The notes under the pieces: generated by a model
The model's database searches: none
The model's input: the letters and a program-made list of their open reading frames with translations, nothing else
What the model was told of the DNA's origin: nothing
Translations under genes and position numbers: made by a program
Origin: Zoogloea sp016790385
GTDB taxonomy: Bacteria; Pseudomonadota; Gammaproteobacteria; Burkholderiales; Rhodocyclaceae
DNA length: 64,000 nt
Reading direction: 5' to 3' (one strand)
Assembly: GCF_041916735.1 (NCBI RefSeq)
Contig: NZ_JAYRYY010000013.1
In this document: positions 49,386 through 58,150 of the stretch, one piece after another
How positions within the stretch are numbered: the stretch's first letter is position 1
Layout: each line of letters starts with the position of its first letter

Positions 49386-50300
49386 ATGTCAATTGCGCTT
49401 GCTCGGCTCCCCTCCCTGGACTTGATCCGTGGCTTCGTAGCGGTAGGGCGGCGCATGAGCATCACCCTGGCGGCCCAGGACCTGTGTCTGACCCAGTCGG
49501 CGGTGAGCCGCCAGGTGCTGGCCCTGGAGGACATGCTCGGCGCGCGCCTGCTGGTGCGAGGGCATCGCGCCATCGCCTTCACGCCGGAGGGCGAGCGCCT
49601 GTTTCGCAGTGCCGACGGGGCCATCCAGCAATTGCAGGATGTGATCGGGGCGATCCGGGTCACGGCAGCGTCCCGGCCCGTGACGGTGACCACCAGCATC
49701 GGCGTGGCTGGTCTGTGGCTGCTGCCGCGGCTGGGGGGCTTCCTGCGCAGCCATCCGGGTATCGATGTGCGCCTGTCCGCCACCAATGCCCTCGCCGACC
49801 TGCGCTTCGACGGGCTGGATCTGGCCATCCGCTATTGCGCGCCGGAGGCGGCCCCGGAAGGGGCGATCCGTCTCTTTGGCGAGACCGTGGCGCCGGTGGC
49901 TCATCCCTCCCTGGGCCTGACCGAGCTGAATACGCCCGAGCGGCTGGAGGGCCAGGTGCTGCTTGAGTTCGACGGGGAGTATCGCCCCTGGCTCCAGTGG
50001 AGCGAATGGCTGGCCAGCCAGGGTTGGGGGGCGCTCAAGCCCCGGGGCGTGCTGCGCTTCAATCAATATGATCAGATGATCCAGGCGGCGATTGCCGGCC
50101 AGGGTGTGGCCCTTGGGCGCCTGGAACTCATCGGCCTGGCCCTGGCCGATGGCCGGCTGGTGCGCTGCGCGCTGCCCCGCCCGGGGCCGACGTCGGCCAG
50201 CGCCTACTGGCTGCTGCGCAGCGACGCCACGCCCCGGGCCGAGGTGGAGGAGGTGGTGCGCTGGATTCTTGCCGAGGCGGGGTGCGGGGCGGAGGGCTAG
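49386..50300 (+). CDS. LysR-family transcriptional regulator (GcvA-like)
   Basis: The 304-aa protein has an N-terminal winged HTH (RRMSITLAAQDLCLTQSAVS, RQVLALEDMLGARLL) and a periplasmic-binding-protein-like effector domain (VTVTTSIGVAGLWLLPRLGG). The DLIRGFVAVGRRMSIT start resembles GcvA-type regulators. It is divergent from the PEP-mutase family gene, its most likely target, and may also read the T-N11-A palindrome at 50940. Its stop overlaps the convergent cupin gene by 4 bases. Confidence 0.9.
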   Translation: MSIALARLPSLDLIRGFVAVGRRMSITLAAQDLCLTQSAVSRQVLALEDMLGARLLVRGHRAIAFTPEGERLFRSADGAIQQLQDVIGAIRVTAASRPVTVTTSIGVAGLWLLPRLGGFLRSHPGIDVRLSATNALADLRFDGLDLAIRYCAPEAAPEGAIRLFGETVAPVAHPSLGLTELNTPERLEGQVLLEFDGEYRPWLQWSEWLASQGWGALKPRGVLRFNQYDQMIQAAIAGQGVALGRLELIGLALADGRLVRCALPRPGPTSASAYWLLRSDATPRAEVEEVVRWILAEAGCGAEG

Positions 50301-50797
50301 GCAGCCCCTTCCCCCTCCCAGTAATCGGCCGCGTCCCGCAGGTGGCCGAAATGGTTCAGGCGGCGCAGGGCGAGGTTGCCCCCGGGGGCGACCCCGGCCA
50401 GGGCGCCGAACTTGCCGGAATCCGGGTAGAGCGCCACCTCCGGCTCGATCATGGTGCTCACGCATAGGTAGCGCAGCACTTGATCCGAGGTGTTGATGAT
50501 CTGGTGGGCGCTTTCGGCGCCGCCGGTGGGGGCGGCAATGAAATCCCCGCTGCGGATAGGCAGGCGTTGTGAGCCCATCCGCAGCACCCCCGTGCCCTCC
50601 AGCACAAAGAACATCTCTTCGTTGGCAAAGTGGCTGTGGAAGGGCCAGGCGCGTGCGCCGGGGGCCAGCTCGGTCACCCGGTAGCCGAGCTGGCGGGCGC
50701 CAATACGTGCCGCCACCGGCGCCAAGCGGGCGGCGAAGGCGGCGGGGCGGTCGGGTGTGTCGTAGTCGAGCTGGTCCAGATTGACGATGGGGTGCAT
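50297..50797 (-). CDS. Cupin domain protein
   Basis: The 166-aa protein has a single cupin barrel. Motif 1 is PFHSHFANEEMFFVLEGTG, with the two histidines and glutamate; motif 2 is GGAESAHQIINTSDQVLRYL, with a third histidine. This matches metal-binding small-molecule-binding cupins. The substrate is unknown. It is divergent from the CmcJ-type gene with a 313-base gap that contains a perfect inverted repeat. Confidence 0.85.
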   Translation of the reverse strand: MHPIVNLDQLDYDTPDRPAAFAARLAPVAARIGARQLGYRVTELAPGARAWPFHSHFANEEMFFVLEGTGVLRMGSQRLPIRSGDFIAAPTGGAESAHQIINTSDQVLRYLCVSTMIEPEVALYPDSGKFGALAGVAPGGNLALRRLNHFGHLRDAADYWEGEGAA

Positions 50798-51110
50798 GGG
50801 AAGGCCTTTCGCAGGAGGGGGGGCGGCGGCGCCGGGGACGCCTGGAGAGGGGTATTGGACGCGCCAGCCGCTTTGTTCTCAAGCGATGAGTCTGCATGCC
50901 ACCCATGTGCGACCGGAATGGGGGGCCTGAAGGGGGTTGATTGACATTCCATTTATGAATGTCAATGGTGATTACTCGTCGTTTGAGCCTTGGGGAAAAA
51001 TCCTTTTCAATTGTGGTGTTCCGGCTGAAGTGAGATGTTGGCCGGTGACTTTTACCCATGCTGATGGCGAATTCCGTATGTTCTCGCCGCAGCGCCGACA
51101 AGGAGGCTCC
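50798..51110. other. 313-base divergent regulatory region
   Basis: This is the gap between the cupin and CmcJ-type genes. It is notably AT-richer than its surroundings after 50935 and carries the 10-bp inverted repeat at 50940-50966. The CmcJ frame is open through part of it (from 50937), but the strong ribosome-binding site at 51101-51107 places the start at 51111. Confidence 0.6.
50940..50966. promoter_or_regulatory. Perfect 10-bp inverted repeat, operator candidate
   Basis: ATTGACATTC, a 7-base spacer (CATTTAT) and GAATGTCAAT form an exact dyad. The inner ATTC-N7-GAAT contains the T-N11-A pattern of LysR-type boxes. It includes a TTGACA that could be a -35 element. The LysR gene at 49386-50300 is the nearest candidate reader. 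Confidence 0.6.
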
Positions 51111-52016
51111 ATGCGAATCCAGGCATCCCGAAATCCGGCGTCCCGCACGCCCATTCCCCAGCCCGCCCCGTTTGCACCGGCCTTGCCGAGGCTGCCGGGG
51201 GTGGTAGCCAGTCTTGGCTATCTGGGGGCTACACCCGAGCGGCCTTTCAACTACATGTATCAGCCGCCGGCGGGCACCCCCTGGCAGAACTGCGAATACG
51301 TTATGCAACGCATGCATGTGGCGGATGCCCGCGCCACCGCCGCCCGCCCCTCCATTGATCGGGAGGGCTATGAGCTGTGGGACGCGCCGACCGGCGTGGC
51401 TGACTTTGCCGACGAAGCGGCGATCCGACGCTACTACTACGCCGAAGCCGCCGAGCTGGCGCGGTGGGTCACCGGGGCACGGCAGGCCTGGGTGTTCGAT
51501 CACCTGGTGCGCCGCCGTGAGGCCGGGCGCCCGGCCCTCGGTTTCGGCCGCCAGGGTGATGGCAGCAACCCGGCGGCGGTCGGCCGCGTGCACAACGACT
51601 ACAGCGAAGCCTCGGGCCGCCGCCGGCTGGAGTTGGTGCTCACCGACCCTGCGGAACTGGCCCGGGTCGAGCGCTTTGCCATCGTCAACATCTGGCGCTC
51701 GATCCGCGGCCCGGTGCTGGACACGCCCCTGGCCGTCTGCGACGCCCGCTCGGTGTCATCCCGGGATCTGGTGGCGGCCGAGATCCGCTACCCCGAGCGT
51801 ACCGGCGAGATCTATCTGGTCCGCCACGCCGCCCGGCATCAATGGGCCTACTTTCCCGGGATGGACCGCCACGAAGCCCTGATCTTCAAGCAGTACGACT
51901 CCCAGATCAACGGCACGGCCCGCTTCACGCCCCATTCGGCCTTCGACCTGCCCGACGTACCCGCCGATACCCCGCTCCGGGAGAGCATTGAAGTGCGCTG
52001 CCTGGTTGTTTTTTGA
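51111..52016 (+). CDS. CmcJ/NvfI-type 2-oxoglutarate/Fe-related oxidoreductase
   Basis: The 301-aa protein resembles the CmcJ (cephamycin 7-alpha-methoxylation) / fungal GA4-desaturase-like family. Evidence: FNYMYQPPAGTPWQNCEY, the conserved ARQAWVFDHLVRRR, the HNDYS histidine-aspartate pair, FAIVNIWRSIRGPVLDTPLA and the closing DTPLRESIEVRCLVVF. The start ATG 51111 sits 4 bases after an AAGGAGG site. In bacteria such proteins are mostly uncharacterised hydroxylase-type enzymes. The next two genes follow closely, suggesting a three-gene pathway. Confidence 0.8.
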   Translation: MRIQASRNPASRTPIPQPAPFAPALPRLPGVVASLGYLGATPERPFNYMYQPPAGTPWQNCEYVMQRMHVADARATAARPSIDREGYELWDAPTGVADFADEAAIRRYYYAEAAELARWVTGARQAWVFDHLVRRREAGRPALGFGRQGDGSNPAAVGRVHNDYSEASGRRRLELVLTDPAELARVERFAIVNIWRSIRGPVLDTPLAVCDARSVSSRDLVAAEIRYPERTGEIYLVRHAARHQWAYFPGMDRHEALIFKQYDSQINGTARFTPHSAFDLPDVPADTPLRESIEVRCLVVF

Positions 52017-52031
52017 GTGAAGGTGCCCGCC

Positions 52032-52661
52032 ATGAGCCCATTCCCCTGCACCCCCGTGCCCCTCATCGAGTTCTGGTTCGAGTTCGGCAGCAATTACAGC
52101 TATCCCAGCGTGATGCGCATTGAGGCCGCCGCGGCCCGACACGGCGTGAAAGTGGCCTGGAAGCCCTTCATGCTTGGCCCGATCTTCCGCGAGCTGGGCA
52201 TGGACAACTCACCGTTCGTGCTGCAAAAGGAAAAGGGTGCCTACATGTGGCACGACATCGCCCGGGAATGTCGCAAGTACGGCCTGCCCTGGACACGCCC
52301 GAGCACTTTTCCGCGCCTTGGCGTGCTGCCCCTGCGGGTGGCCATCCAGGGTGCCGACGCCCCGTGGATGGAGGCCTTCTGCCAGCGGGTGATGCAGCTC
52401 AACTTCGTGCACGACCAGGACATCAACCACCCCGAACCCCTCGCAGCCATCCTCACCGGACTGGGGCTGCCGGCGGCCGAGATCCTTGCCCGGGCGGGCT
52501 CCGAGGAGATCAAGACCCGCTTGCGCGAGCAGACTGCCGAAGCCCGTGCCCGGGGCGTTTTCGGGGCGCCCACCTTCTTTGTCGGCGACGAGATGTTCTG
52601 GGGCAACGACCGTCTTGATGACGCCCTGGCCCTGGCCGCATCGCAAGGGGCGCAGCCATGA
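52032..52661 (+). CDS. DsbA-fold 2-hydroxychromene-2-carboxylate isomerase family protein
   Basis: The 209-aa protein has the kappa-class GST/DsbA fold: EFWFEFGSNYSYPSVMRIEA at the N-terminus, with Ser in place of a CXXC, and GVFGAPTFFVGDEMFWGNDR near the C-terminus. The lack of a redox cysteine pair means a glutathione-dependent isomerase-like role rather than disulfide exchange. ATG at 52032 is preferred; a GTG at 52017 is possible. It overlaps the thioesterase gene by 4 bases. Confidence 0.85.
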   Translation: MSPFPCTPVPLIEFWFEFGSNYSYPSVMRIEAAAARHGVKVAWKPFMLGPIFRELGMDNSPFVLQKEKGAYMWHDIARECRKYGLPWTRPSTFPRLGVLPLRVAIQGADAPWMEAFCQRVMQLNFVHDQDINHPEPLAAILTGLGLPAAEILARAGSEEIKTRLREQTAEARARGVFGAPTFFVGDEMFWGNDRLDDALALAASQGAQP

Positions 52662-53092
52662 ACGCCTCCAGCCCGCGGGAGGCGATCTGGCTGGAACAAG
52701 GCTATCGCCCGTGGCCCGCCGCGGGCGGCTTTCTGCCCGCCAACGCCCGGCTCTTCCACCGGGAGGACGGCCCCCACCTGCGCTTTCGTGTGGAGCTGGG
52801 GCCCGCCCACTGCAACGGCAGCGGGCGGGTGCATGGCGGTTTCATCGCCACCCTGGCGGACGTCTGGCTGGGCTACAACCTGGCCCGCCGTCTGGCGCCC
52901 GAGACGCGCTTTGTTACGGCCAGCCTGCAGGTGGACTATCTGGGGGCAGTGGCCGCCGGAGACTGGCTGGAGAGCGAGATCGACTGGGTTCGCGCCGGTG
53001 AGCGGCTCTGCCACGCCGCTGGCCGTATCCGGTCGGGCGACGGACGTCTGGTGACGGCCATGCGGGCGAGCTTTGTGAGCCTGGGTGCCTAG
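52658..53092 (+). CDS. PaaI-type hotdog thioesterase
   Basis: The 144-aa single-hotdog protein contains the PaaI pattern GRVHGGFIATLADVWLGYNL (active-site acid plus HGG) and FVTASLQVDYLGAVAAGDWL. It probably hydrolyses an aryl- or acyl-CoA produced by the upstream genes. The ATGA overlap with the isomerase gene indicates one operon with the CmcJ-type enzyme. Confidence 0.85.
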   Translation: MNASSPREAIWLEQGYRPWPAAGGFLPANARLFHREDGPHLRFRVELGPAHCNGSGRVHGGFIATLADVWLGYNLARRLAPETRFVTASLQVDYLGAVAAGDWLESEIDWVRAGERLCHAAGRIRSGDGRLVTAMRASFVSLGA

Positions 53093-53634
53093 CGGCGCAG
53101 GCGCGCCACCTTGTCGGCCAGGGCCTGCATCTGGTCCTTGACCAGCTTGCCCAGGCGTTCGTCGGTCAGATTGCCATCGGCATCGAAGGCGCCGGCGAAG
53201 GCATTGGCGAACACCTCCGGCTTGTTGAGGGGCTGCAAGTCGAGAAATACGCAGACCTGGCGCAGGTGGTACTGGGCGCGGGAAGTCCCCATGCCGCCGC
53301 CGGCGCCCATGATGGCCACGGCCTTGCCGGCGAGCAGGGCATTGTCGGGTTCCCGGGAGGCCCAATCGAGGATGTTCTTGAGGGCTGGCGCCATGGAATA
53401 GTTGTACTCGGTGCATGCCAGCACCAGGGCATCGGCGGCGGCGAGCTGGGCCAGCACGCGGCTCACCGAGGTGGGCTTGTCGGCGATGTCGGCGTTGTAG
53501 AAGGGGATGTCGCCCAGGTCGGCGATCTCCATGCTTACGCCTTCCGGCAAACTGGCCCGGGCGGCGCGCAGCAGCCCCTTGTTGGTGGATTTTTCGCGCA
53601 GGCTGCCGGCAATGCCGAGAAGCTTGATGGACAT
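53089..53634 (-). CDS. NADPH-dependent FMN reductase
   Basis: The 181-aa flavodoxin-fold protein has LLGIAGSLREKSTNKGLLRA (FMN phosphate loop), the dimer/FMN motif CTEYNYSMAPALKNILDW and AIMGAGGGMGTSRAQYHLRQ. Such enzymes reduce FMN, quinones or azo compounds with NAD(P)H. It converges with the thioesterase gene, overlapping by 4 bases, and could supply reducing power to the neighbouring oxidoreductase; that is inference. Confidence 0.9.
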   Translation of the reverse strand: MSIKLLGIAGSLREKSTNKGLLRAARASLPEGVSMEIADLGDIPFYNADIADKPTSVSRVLAQLAAADALVLACTEYNYSMAPALKNILDWASREPDNALLAGKAVAIMGAGGGMGTSRAQYHLRQVCVFLDLQPLNKPEVFANAFAGAFDADGNLTDERLGKLVKDQMQALADKVARLRR

Positions 53635-53876
53635 GGTGTCTTCCTTCTTTGTGATGGGGTTCGGGGGTGGGCGGTAACGGGCGGCGCAATATCGAAACCC
53701 GGATATCGCTTATAGACCACCGCGGATGCCGTTTGGCGCCAAGCGCTCTAAACTCGCTCCATCGTCGCCCGTGACGATCATGCACACCCCGCGTGGGCGC
53801 GCCGACGTCTTTCCCTGTGACAGCGTCAGCCGCACCGGCGTTCGGTTTGCCGGAAACATCGAGGAGCCGCGTCATC

Positions 53877-54812
53877 ATGTCTGCACCACCTGCCTACCCC
53901 CGCGATCTCGTCGGCTACGGCCGCAACCCGCCTTTTGCCGACTGGCCGGGGGGCGCGCGGGTGGCCGTGCAGTTCGTCCTCAACTACGAGGAGGGCGGCG
54001 AAAACTGTGTGCTCCATGGTGACACCGGCAGCGAGCAGTTTCTCTCCGAGCTTTTCAACCCGGCCAGCTATCCCGACCGCCACCTCTCCATGGAGGGCAT
54101 CTACGAGTACGGCTCCCGGGTTGGCGTATGGCGCATCCTGCGGGAGTTCGAACGGCGTGGCCTGCCCCTGACCGTCTTCGGCGTGTCCATGGCCCTGCAA
54201 CGTCACCCCGAACTCACCGCGGCCTTCCGCGAGCTTGGCCACGAAATCGCCTGCCACGGCTGGCGCTGGATCCACTACCAGGGGGTGGACGAAGCCACCG
54301 AGCGCGAGCACATGCGCATTGCCATGGCCATCATCGAGCAGCTCACCGGGGAGCGCGCCCTGGGCTGGTACACGGGGCGCGACTCCCCCAACACCCGGCG
54401 CCTGGTGGCTGACTATGGCGGCTTTCTGTACGACTCGGACTACTACGGCGACGACCTGCCCTTCTGGACCGAGGTGCTCAAGAGCGACGGCAGCCGCGTG
54501 CCCCATCTGGTGGTGCCCTACACCCTCGATACCAATGACATGCGCTTTGCCCTGCCCCAGGGCTTTTCCCATGGCGACGAGTTTTTCGAATACCTGCGCG
54601 ATGCCTTTGACGTGATGTACGCCGAGGGCGACGAACGCCCGGCCATGCTCAGCGTGGGCATGCACTGTCGCCTGCTCGGCCGCCCCGGCCGCTTTCGGGC
54701 CTTGCAACGTTTCCTCGACCACCTCGAACAGCACGACCGGGTTTGGGTGTGCCGCCGGGTGGACATTGCCCGTCACTGGATCGCCAGACACCCCGGCCCC
54801 ACCCCGGCCTGA
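53877..54812 (+). CDS. puuE: Allantoinase, metal-independent PuuE type
   Basis: This enzyme opens the allantoin ring to allantoate. The 311-aa protein belongs to the polysaccharide-deacetylase fold. The family-specific start YPRDLVGYGRNPPFADWPGG is followed by VLNYEEGGENCVLHGD, HLSMEGIYEYGSRVGVWRIL, HEIACHGWRWIHYQ and GWYTGRDSPNTRRLVADYGG. The ATG at 53877 precedes that conserved start. alc follows after 23 bases. Confidence 0.93.
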   Translation: MSAPPAYPRDLVGYGRNPPFADWPGGARVAVQFVLNYEEGGENCVLHGDTGSEQFLSELFNPASYPDRHLSMEGIYEYGSRVGVWRILREFERRGLPLTVFGVSMALQRHPELTAAFRELGHEIACHGWRWIHYQGVDEATEREHMRIAMAIIEQLTGERALGWYTGRDSPNTRRLVADYGGFLYDSDYYGDDLPFWTEVLKSDGSRVPHLVVPYTLDTNDMRFALPQGFSHGDEFFEYLRDAFDVMYAEGDERPAMLSVGMHCRLLGRPGRFRALQRFLDHLEQHDRVWVCRRVDIARHWIARHPGPTPA

Positions 54813-54835
54813 TAGAGAACCCAAGGAGATTTCCC

Positions 54836-55888
54836 ATGGCCAGCCATACTCCCGGCGCCCCCGTCTTCGCGCCCCCCGCCGACCTGCCCGAGTGGGCCCA
54901 GCGTTCGGTGGACCTCGCCAATCCGCGCCTCGGCGCCAAGGCCCTGTTTGCCTCCGACGATTTTTTTGCCGAGGTCGGGCGCATGCTCAACCCCGAGCCG
55001 GCCCAGTTCGTGCCCGGCAAGTTCGACACCAATGGCAAGTGGATGGATGGCTGGGAGTCCCGCCGCAAGCGCGTGGCCGGCCACGACTGGGCCTTGGTCA
55101 AGCTGGGCGTAAAGGGTGTGATCCGCGGTTTTGATGTGGATACCAGCCACTTCACCGGCAACTACCCGCCAGCCGTGTCCATCGAGGCCACCGTGTCGGC
55201 CAGCGACGACGTGGACGTGCTCAAGGTCGCCAGCTGGACCGAGATCCTGCCCGCCACGCCCCTCGGCCCGAGCAGCCACCACCTCATCGAATGCGCCAGC
55301 AGCGAGGCCTGGACCCACCTGCGGGTCAACATCTACCCCGACGGCGGCATCGCCCGGCTGCGCGTCTATGGCCGCCCGGTGGGCTCCCTCGAAACCCTCG
55401 GCCCCGATGCGGTGATCGACCTGGTGGCCATGGAGAACGGCGGCCGCGCCGTGTCGTGGAACGACGCCAGCTTTGGTTCCAGCGTGGCGGCGCTGATGCT
55501 CCCCGGCCGCGGCCAGAACATGGGTGACGGCTGGGAGACCCGCCGCCGCCGTGAGCCCGGCAACGACTGGTGTGTACTCGAACTGGGCGCCCCCGGCACG
55601 GTGGAACGGATCGAGGTGGATACGGCCTTCTTCAAGGGTAACTACCCCGACCGCTGCTCCATCCAGGCCGCCTATGTGACCGGAGGCACCGACCGCTCCA
55701 TCACCACCCAGTCCATGTTCTGGCAGACGCTGCTGCCCGAACAGAAGCTGGAGATGGATGCGGTGCATAGCTTCAGTGACGAGATCGCCCGGCTCGGCCC
55801 CATCACCCATGTGCGCTTCAACATCTTTCCCGATGGTGGCGTGTCGCGCCTGCGCCTGTGGGGCAAGGTCACCGGGCAGGGGGCGTGA
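54836..55888 (+). CDS. alc: Allantoicase
   Basis: This enzyme hydrolyses allantoate to ureidoglycolate and urea. The 350-aa protein shows two tandem jelly-roll repeats. Each has an MDGWESRRKR- or GDGWETRRRR-type motif, followed by a D(W)-V-L-G stretch and ID(V)T--FKGNYP, at roughly residues 60-110 and 225-280. An AAGGAG site fixes the ATG at 54836. The stop overlaps the allA start (TGATG). Confidence 0.94.
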   Translation: MASHTPGAPVFAPPADLPEWAQRSVDLANPRLGAKALFASDDFFAEVGRMLNPEPAQFVPGKFDTNGKWMDGWESRRKRVAGHDWALVKLGVKGVIRGFDVDTSHFTGNYPPAVSIEATVSASDDVDVLKVASWTEILPATPLGPSSHHLIECASSEAWTHLRVNIYPDGGIARLRVYGRPVGSLETLGPDAVIDLVAMENGGRAVSWNDASFGSSVAALMLPGRGQNMGDGWETRRRREPGNDWCVLELGAPGTVERIEVDTAFFKGNYPDRCSIQAAYVTGGTDRSITTQSMFWQTLLPEQKLEMDAVHSFSDEIARLGPITHVRFNIFPDGGVSRLRLWGKVTGQGA

Positions 55889-56385
55889 TGGACACCATCA
55901 CCCTGCGCCCGGTGCCTCTGACCCGGGAGGCCTTCGCCCCCTACGGCGACGTCATCGAAGCCAGCGACGCGGTGCGCCACTTCACCATCAACGGCGGCAA
56001 CACCGAGCGTTACCACGATCTGGCCGAGATCGAGCCCGGCCCGGACGGCAAGGTCATCCTGTCCATCTTCCGCGGCCAGCCCCGCACGCTGCCCTTTGCC
56101 GTGGAGATGATGGAGCGCCACCCCCTGGGCAGTCAGGCCTTCGTGCCCGTGTCCGGCAAGCCCTACCTGGTGGTGGTTGCCCCCGCTGGCGACCCGCCGG
56201 GCGTGGATGCGCTGCGGGTCTTCATGGCCCGGGGTGACCAGGGGGTCAACTATGCTCCCGGTGTGTGGCACCACCCCTTGCTGGCGCTGGACGCGGTGTG
56301 CGACTTTGTGGTGGTGGATCGCAGCGGCACTGCGCCCAACTGCGACGAGGTGCGCGTGGACCCGCCGGGGCTCATCGGGCTCTGA
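55888..56385 (+). CDS. allA: Ureidoglycolate lyase
   Basis: This enzyme cleaves ureidoglycolate to glyoxylate and urea, completing the pathway. The 165-aa cupin-like protein has LTREAFAPYGDVIEASDAVR, SIFRGQPRTLPFAVEMMERH, HPLGSQAFVPVSGKPYLVVV and APGVWHHPLLALD. It is translationally coupled to alc. No uricase, ureidoglycolate dehydrogenase, permease or urease is in the window. Confidence 0.93.
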   Translation: MDTITLRPVPLTREAFAPYGDVIEASDAVRHFTINGGNTERYHDLAEIEPGPDGKVILSIFRGQPRTLPFAVEMMERHPLGSQAFVPVSGKPYLVVVAPAGDPPGVDALRVFMARGDQGVNYAPGVWHHPLLALDAVCDFVVVDRSGTAPNCDEVRVDPPGLIGL

Positions 56386-56458
56386 GGGCGGGAAACCCTT
56401 CGAACTGGGAGCGCGCCCCTGGCGGTTTCCACCCCGCGCCTTCGCCCGCCGCCCCGTG

Positions 56459-57088
56459 TCAGACCGGTTTGCGTGCCACCAGCCCGATCAGCGCCGAGCG
56501 GCCCCGGTGGCCGCTGCCTTCGGCGATATCCTCTTCATACTCGACCAGCTCCTCGATGATCCAGTCGGCGAAGGCTTCCTTGAGAATCTCCGGTGTGTAG
56601 AGGTTTTCCACGGCGGAAGGGCCGCCGGTGCGGTATTCGAGCTGCTTCGGCGTGTAGCCCTGAAGCAGGATGCGTCCGCCCGGGCGGGTGAGCTGCTTCA
56701 TGACCTCGAACTGGCGTTCCCGCCATTCGGGCCCGACGAACTGGATGAAGATGCCCACCACCCAGTCGAAGGCATCGTGCAGTTCGGCCGGGGGCCAACC
56801 GGGGGCAAGCATGTCGGCCTGCACGAAGCGCACGTCCATCTTGCGCCCGGCGGCCAGTCGCCGGGCTTTTTCGACTGCGACGGCGGAGATCTCGATGGCG
56901 GTCACATCCAGCCCCTGTTCAGCCAGCCACACCGAATTGCGGCCCTCCCCATCCGCCACCGACAGGGCTGTGCGGCCTTCTTCCAGCAACTCGGCCCGGT
57001 GGGCGAGAAAGCGGTTCGGCTCGGTGCCAAACAGATAGTCATTGCCGGCATCCCGGTAACGGGTGCTCCACAGGGTCTCCTGATTCAT
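56459..57088 (-). CDS. Class I SAM-dependent methyltransferase
   Basis: The 209-aa protein begins MNQETLWSTRYRDAGNDYLF, as in the TehB/tellurite-resistance-like subgroup. The SAM site is ALSVADGEGRNSVWLAEQGL and the acidic residue lies in VTAIEIS. ATG 57088 has a GAGG site 8 bases upstream; ATG 57109 is an alternative. It follows the alpha/beta hydrolase gene almost directly. The substrate (thiol, metalloid or small molecule) is unknown. Confidence 0.82.
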   Translation of the reverse strand: MNQETLWSTRYRDAGNDYLFGTEPNRFLAHRAELLEEGRTALSVADGEGRNSVWLAEQGLDVTAIEISAVAVEKARRLAAGRKMDVRFVQADMLAPGWPPAELHDAFDWVVGIFIQFVGPEWRERQFEVMKQLTRPGGRILLQGYTPKQLEYRTGGPSAVENLYTPEILKEAFADWIIEELVEYEEDIAEGSGHRGRSALIGLVARKPV

Positions 57089-57101
57089 GGGCTGATCCTC
57101 A

Positions 57102-58043
57102 TTATTCATTGGGCGTGAACTCCCTGGTCGAGAGTGTGAGGGTGTCCGGATGCCCATTTGCGGGCACGACATCCGGATGAAGGGACACGGGCGTGAGCGC
57201 TCGGTTCAGAAAATCGATGATTTCGCCCATGGCGCCTTCGAGTTGGCCGCTGTCGTCGTGACCGCCGGGCAGGAGCAGAAGGCGTGTCCGGTCGTCGCGC
57301 CGACGGGCATGGATGGCCCGGGCGTCATCGGCCGGCACCACCTGGTCGTCGGTGCCGTGTACCAGCAGAACCGGGCAGCGGATCAGGCCTATGGTGTGGC
57401 TGGGGGCGATGTCGTCGAAGCGCCGACCGATGGTGCGCTGCACGTACCACAGGATGTAGGCACCCAGGGGATAGTGGGGTAGGTGCATCGACCGCAGCCA
57501 GCGCCGCATCACGGTGGCCGGATGGGCGAAGGCTGCCAGGCTCACCACGCCCGCCACGGCGGCGTCGTGGGCGGCCATCAGCAGCGCCGCTCCGGCGCCG
57601 ACCGAGTGGCCGATGACCCCGATCCGGCCGGCATCCACTTCCGGCCGGAGGCGGAGCCAGCCCACCGCGCTGGCCAGATCTTCGGCAAAGCGGGGCAGGG
57701 AGGCAAAGGTGTCGCCGTCACTGCGCCCGTGGCAGCGGGCATCGAAAAGCAGCAGCGCGAAGCCCGCCTCGTGCAGGGGGCGGGCCAGGGGCAGCATCAT
57801 CTCGGCATTGCCGCCCCAGCCATGGAGCACCGCCAAGGCCGGGGCCCGGGCGCCTGCGGGAATGAACCAGCCGAAGAGGGATTTTCCCCCGGCGCCCGGT
57901 ATGCGGACGGCCTGCCAGGGAAGACCGTCGGGTTGGGCTGCTTCGATCACCCGTGGGGCCGCCAGACCTTTGCGGATCAGCAGATTGAGCGCGGGCACCG
58001 CGACCAGCGCAAGGGCGAGCAGCAGGATGGGGGTTGCGGTCAT
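57102..58043 (-). CDS. Alpha/beta hydrolase, membrane-anchored
   Basis: The 313-aa protein has an N-terminal hydrophobic anchor (ATPILLLALALVAVPALNLL) and an alpha/beta-hydrolase core. The features are LAVLHGWGGNAEMMLPLARP (oxyanion region), GVIGHSVGAGAALL (nucleophile Ser), LVHGTDDQVVP (Asp) and LPGGHDDSG (His). ATG 58043 is preferred; the longer frame to 58151 would start inside the perfect -10 box of the divergent MarR gene. The substrate is unknown. Confidence 0.8.
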   Translation of the reverse strand: MTATPILLLALALVAVPALNLLIRKGLAAPRVIEAAQPDGLPWQAVRIPGAGGKSLFGWFIPAGARAPALAVLHGWGGNAEMMLPLARPLHEAGFALLLFDARCHGRSDGDTFASLPRFAEDLASAVGWLRLRPEVDAGRIGVIGHSVGAGAALLMAAHDAAVAGVVSLAAFAHPATVMRRWLRSMHLPHYPLGAYILWYVQRTIGRRFDDIAPSHTIGLIRCPVLLVHGTDDQVVPADDARAIHARRRDDRTRLLLLPGGHDDSGQLEGAMGEIIDFLNRALTPVSLHPDVVPANGHPDTLTLSTREFTPNE

Positions 58044-58150
58044 CGGGCGTGGGGTGGCTTCCAGGGTGCGGCGGCGGGCGTCCGCCAGCTGAGCATGGGG
58101 AATTTCATCGTCGGCGGCGAGGCCGGCTTCCGGAAATAAATGGGTATCCA

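Noticed and set aside
56386..56458. Terminator between convergent allA and methyltransferase genes (GGAAACC/GGTTTCC)
   Set aside because: The 7-bp arms are more than 25 bases apart with no U-tract; too weak to claim.
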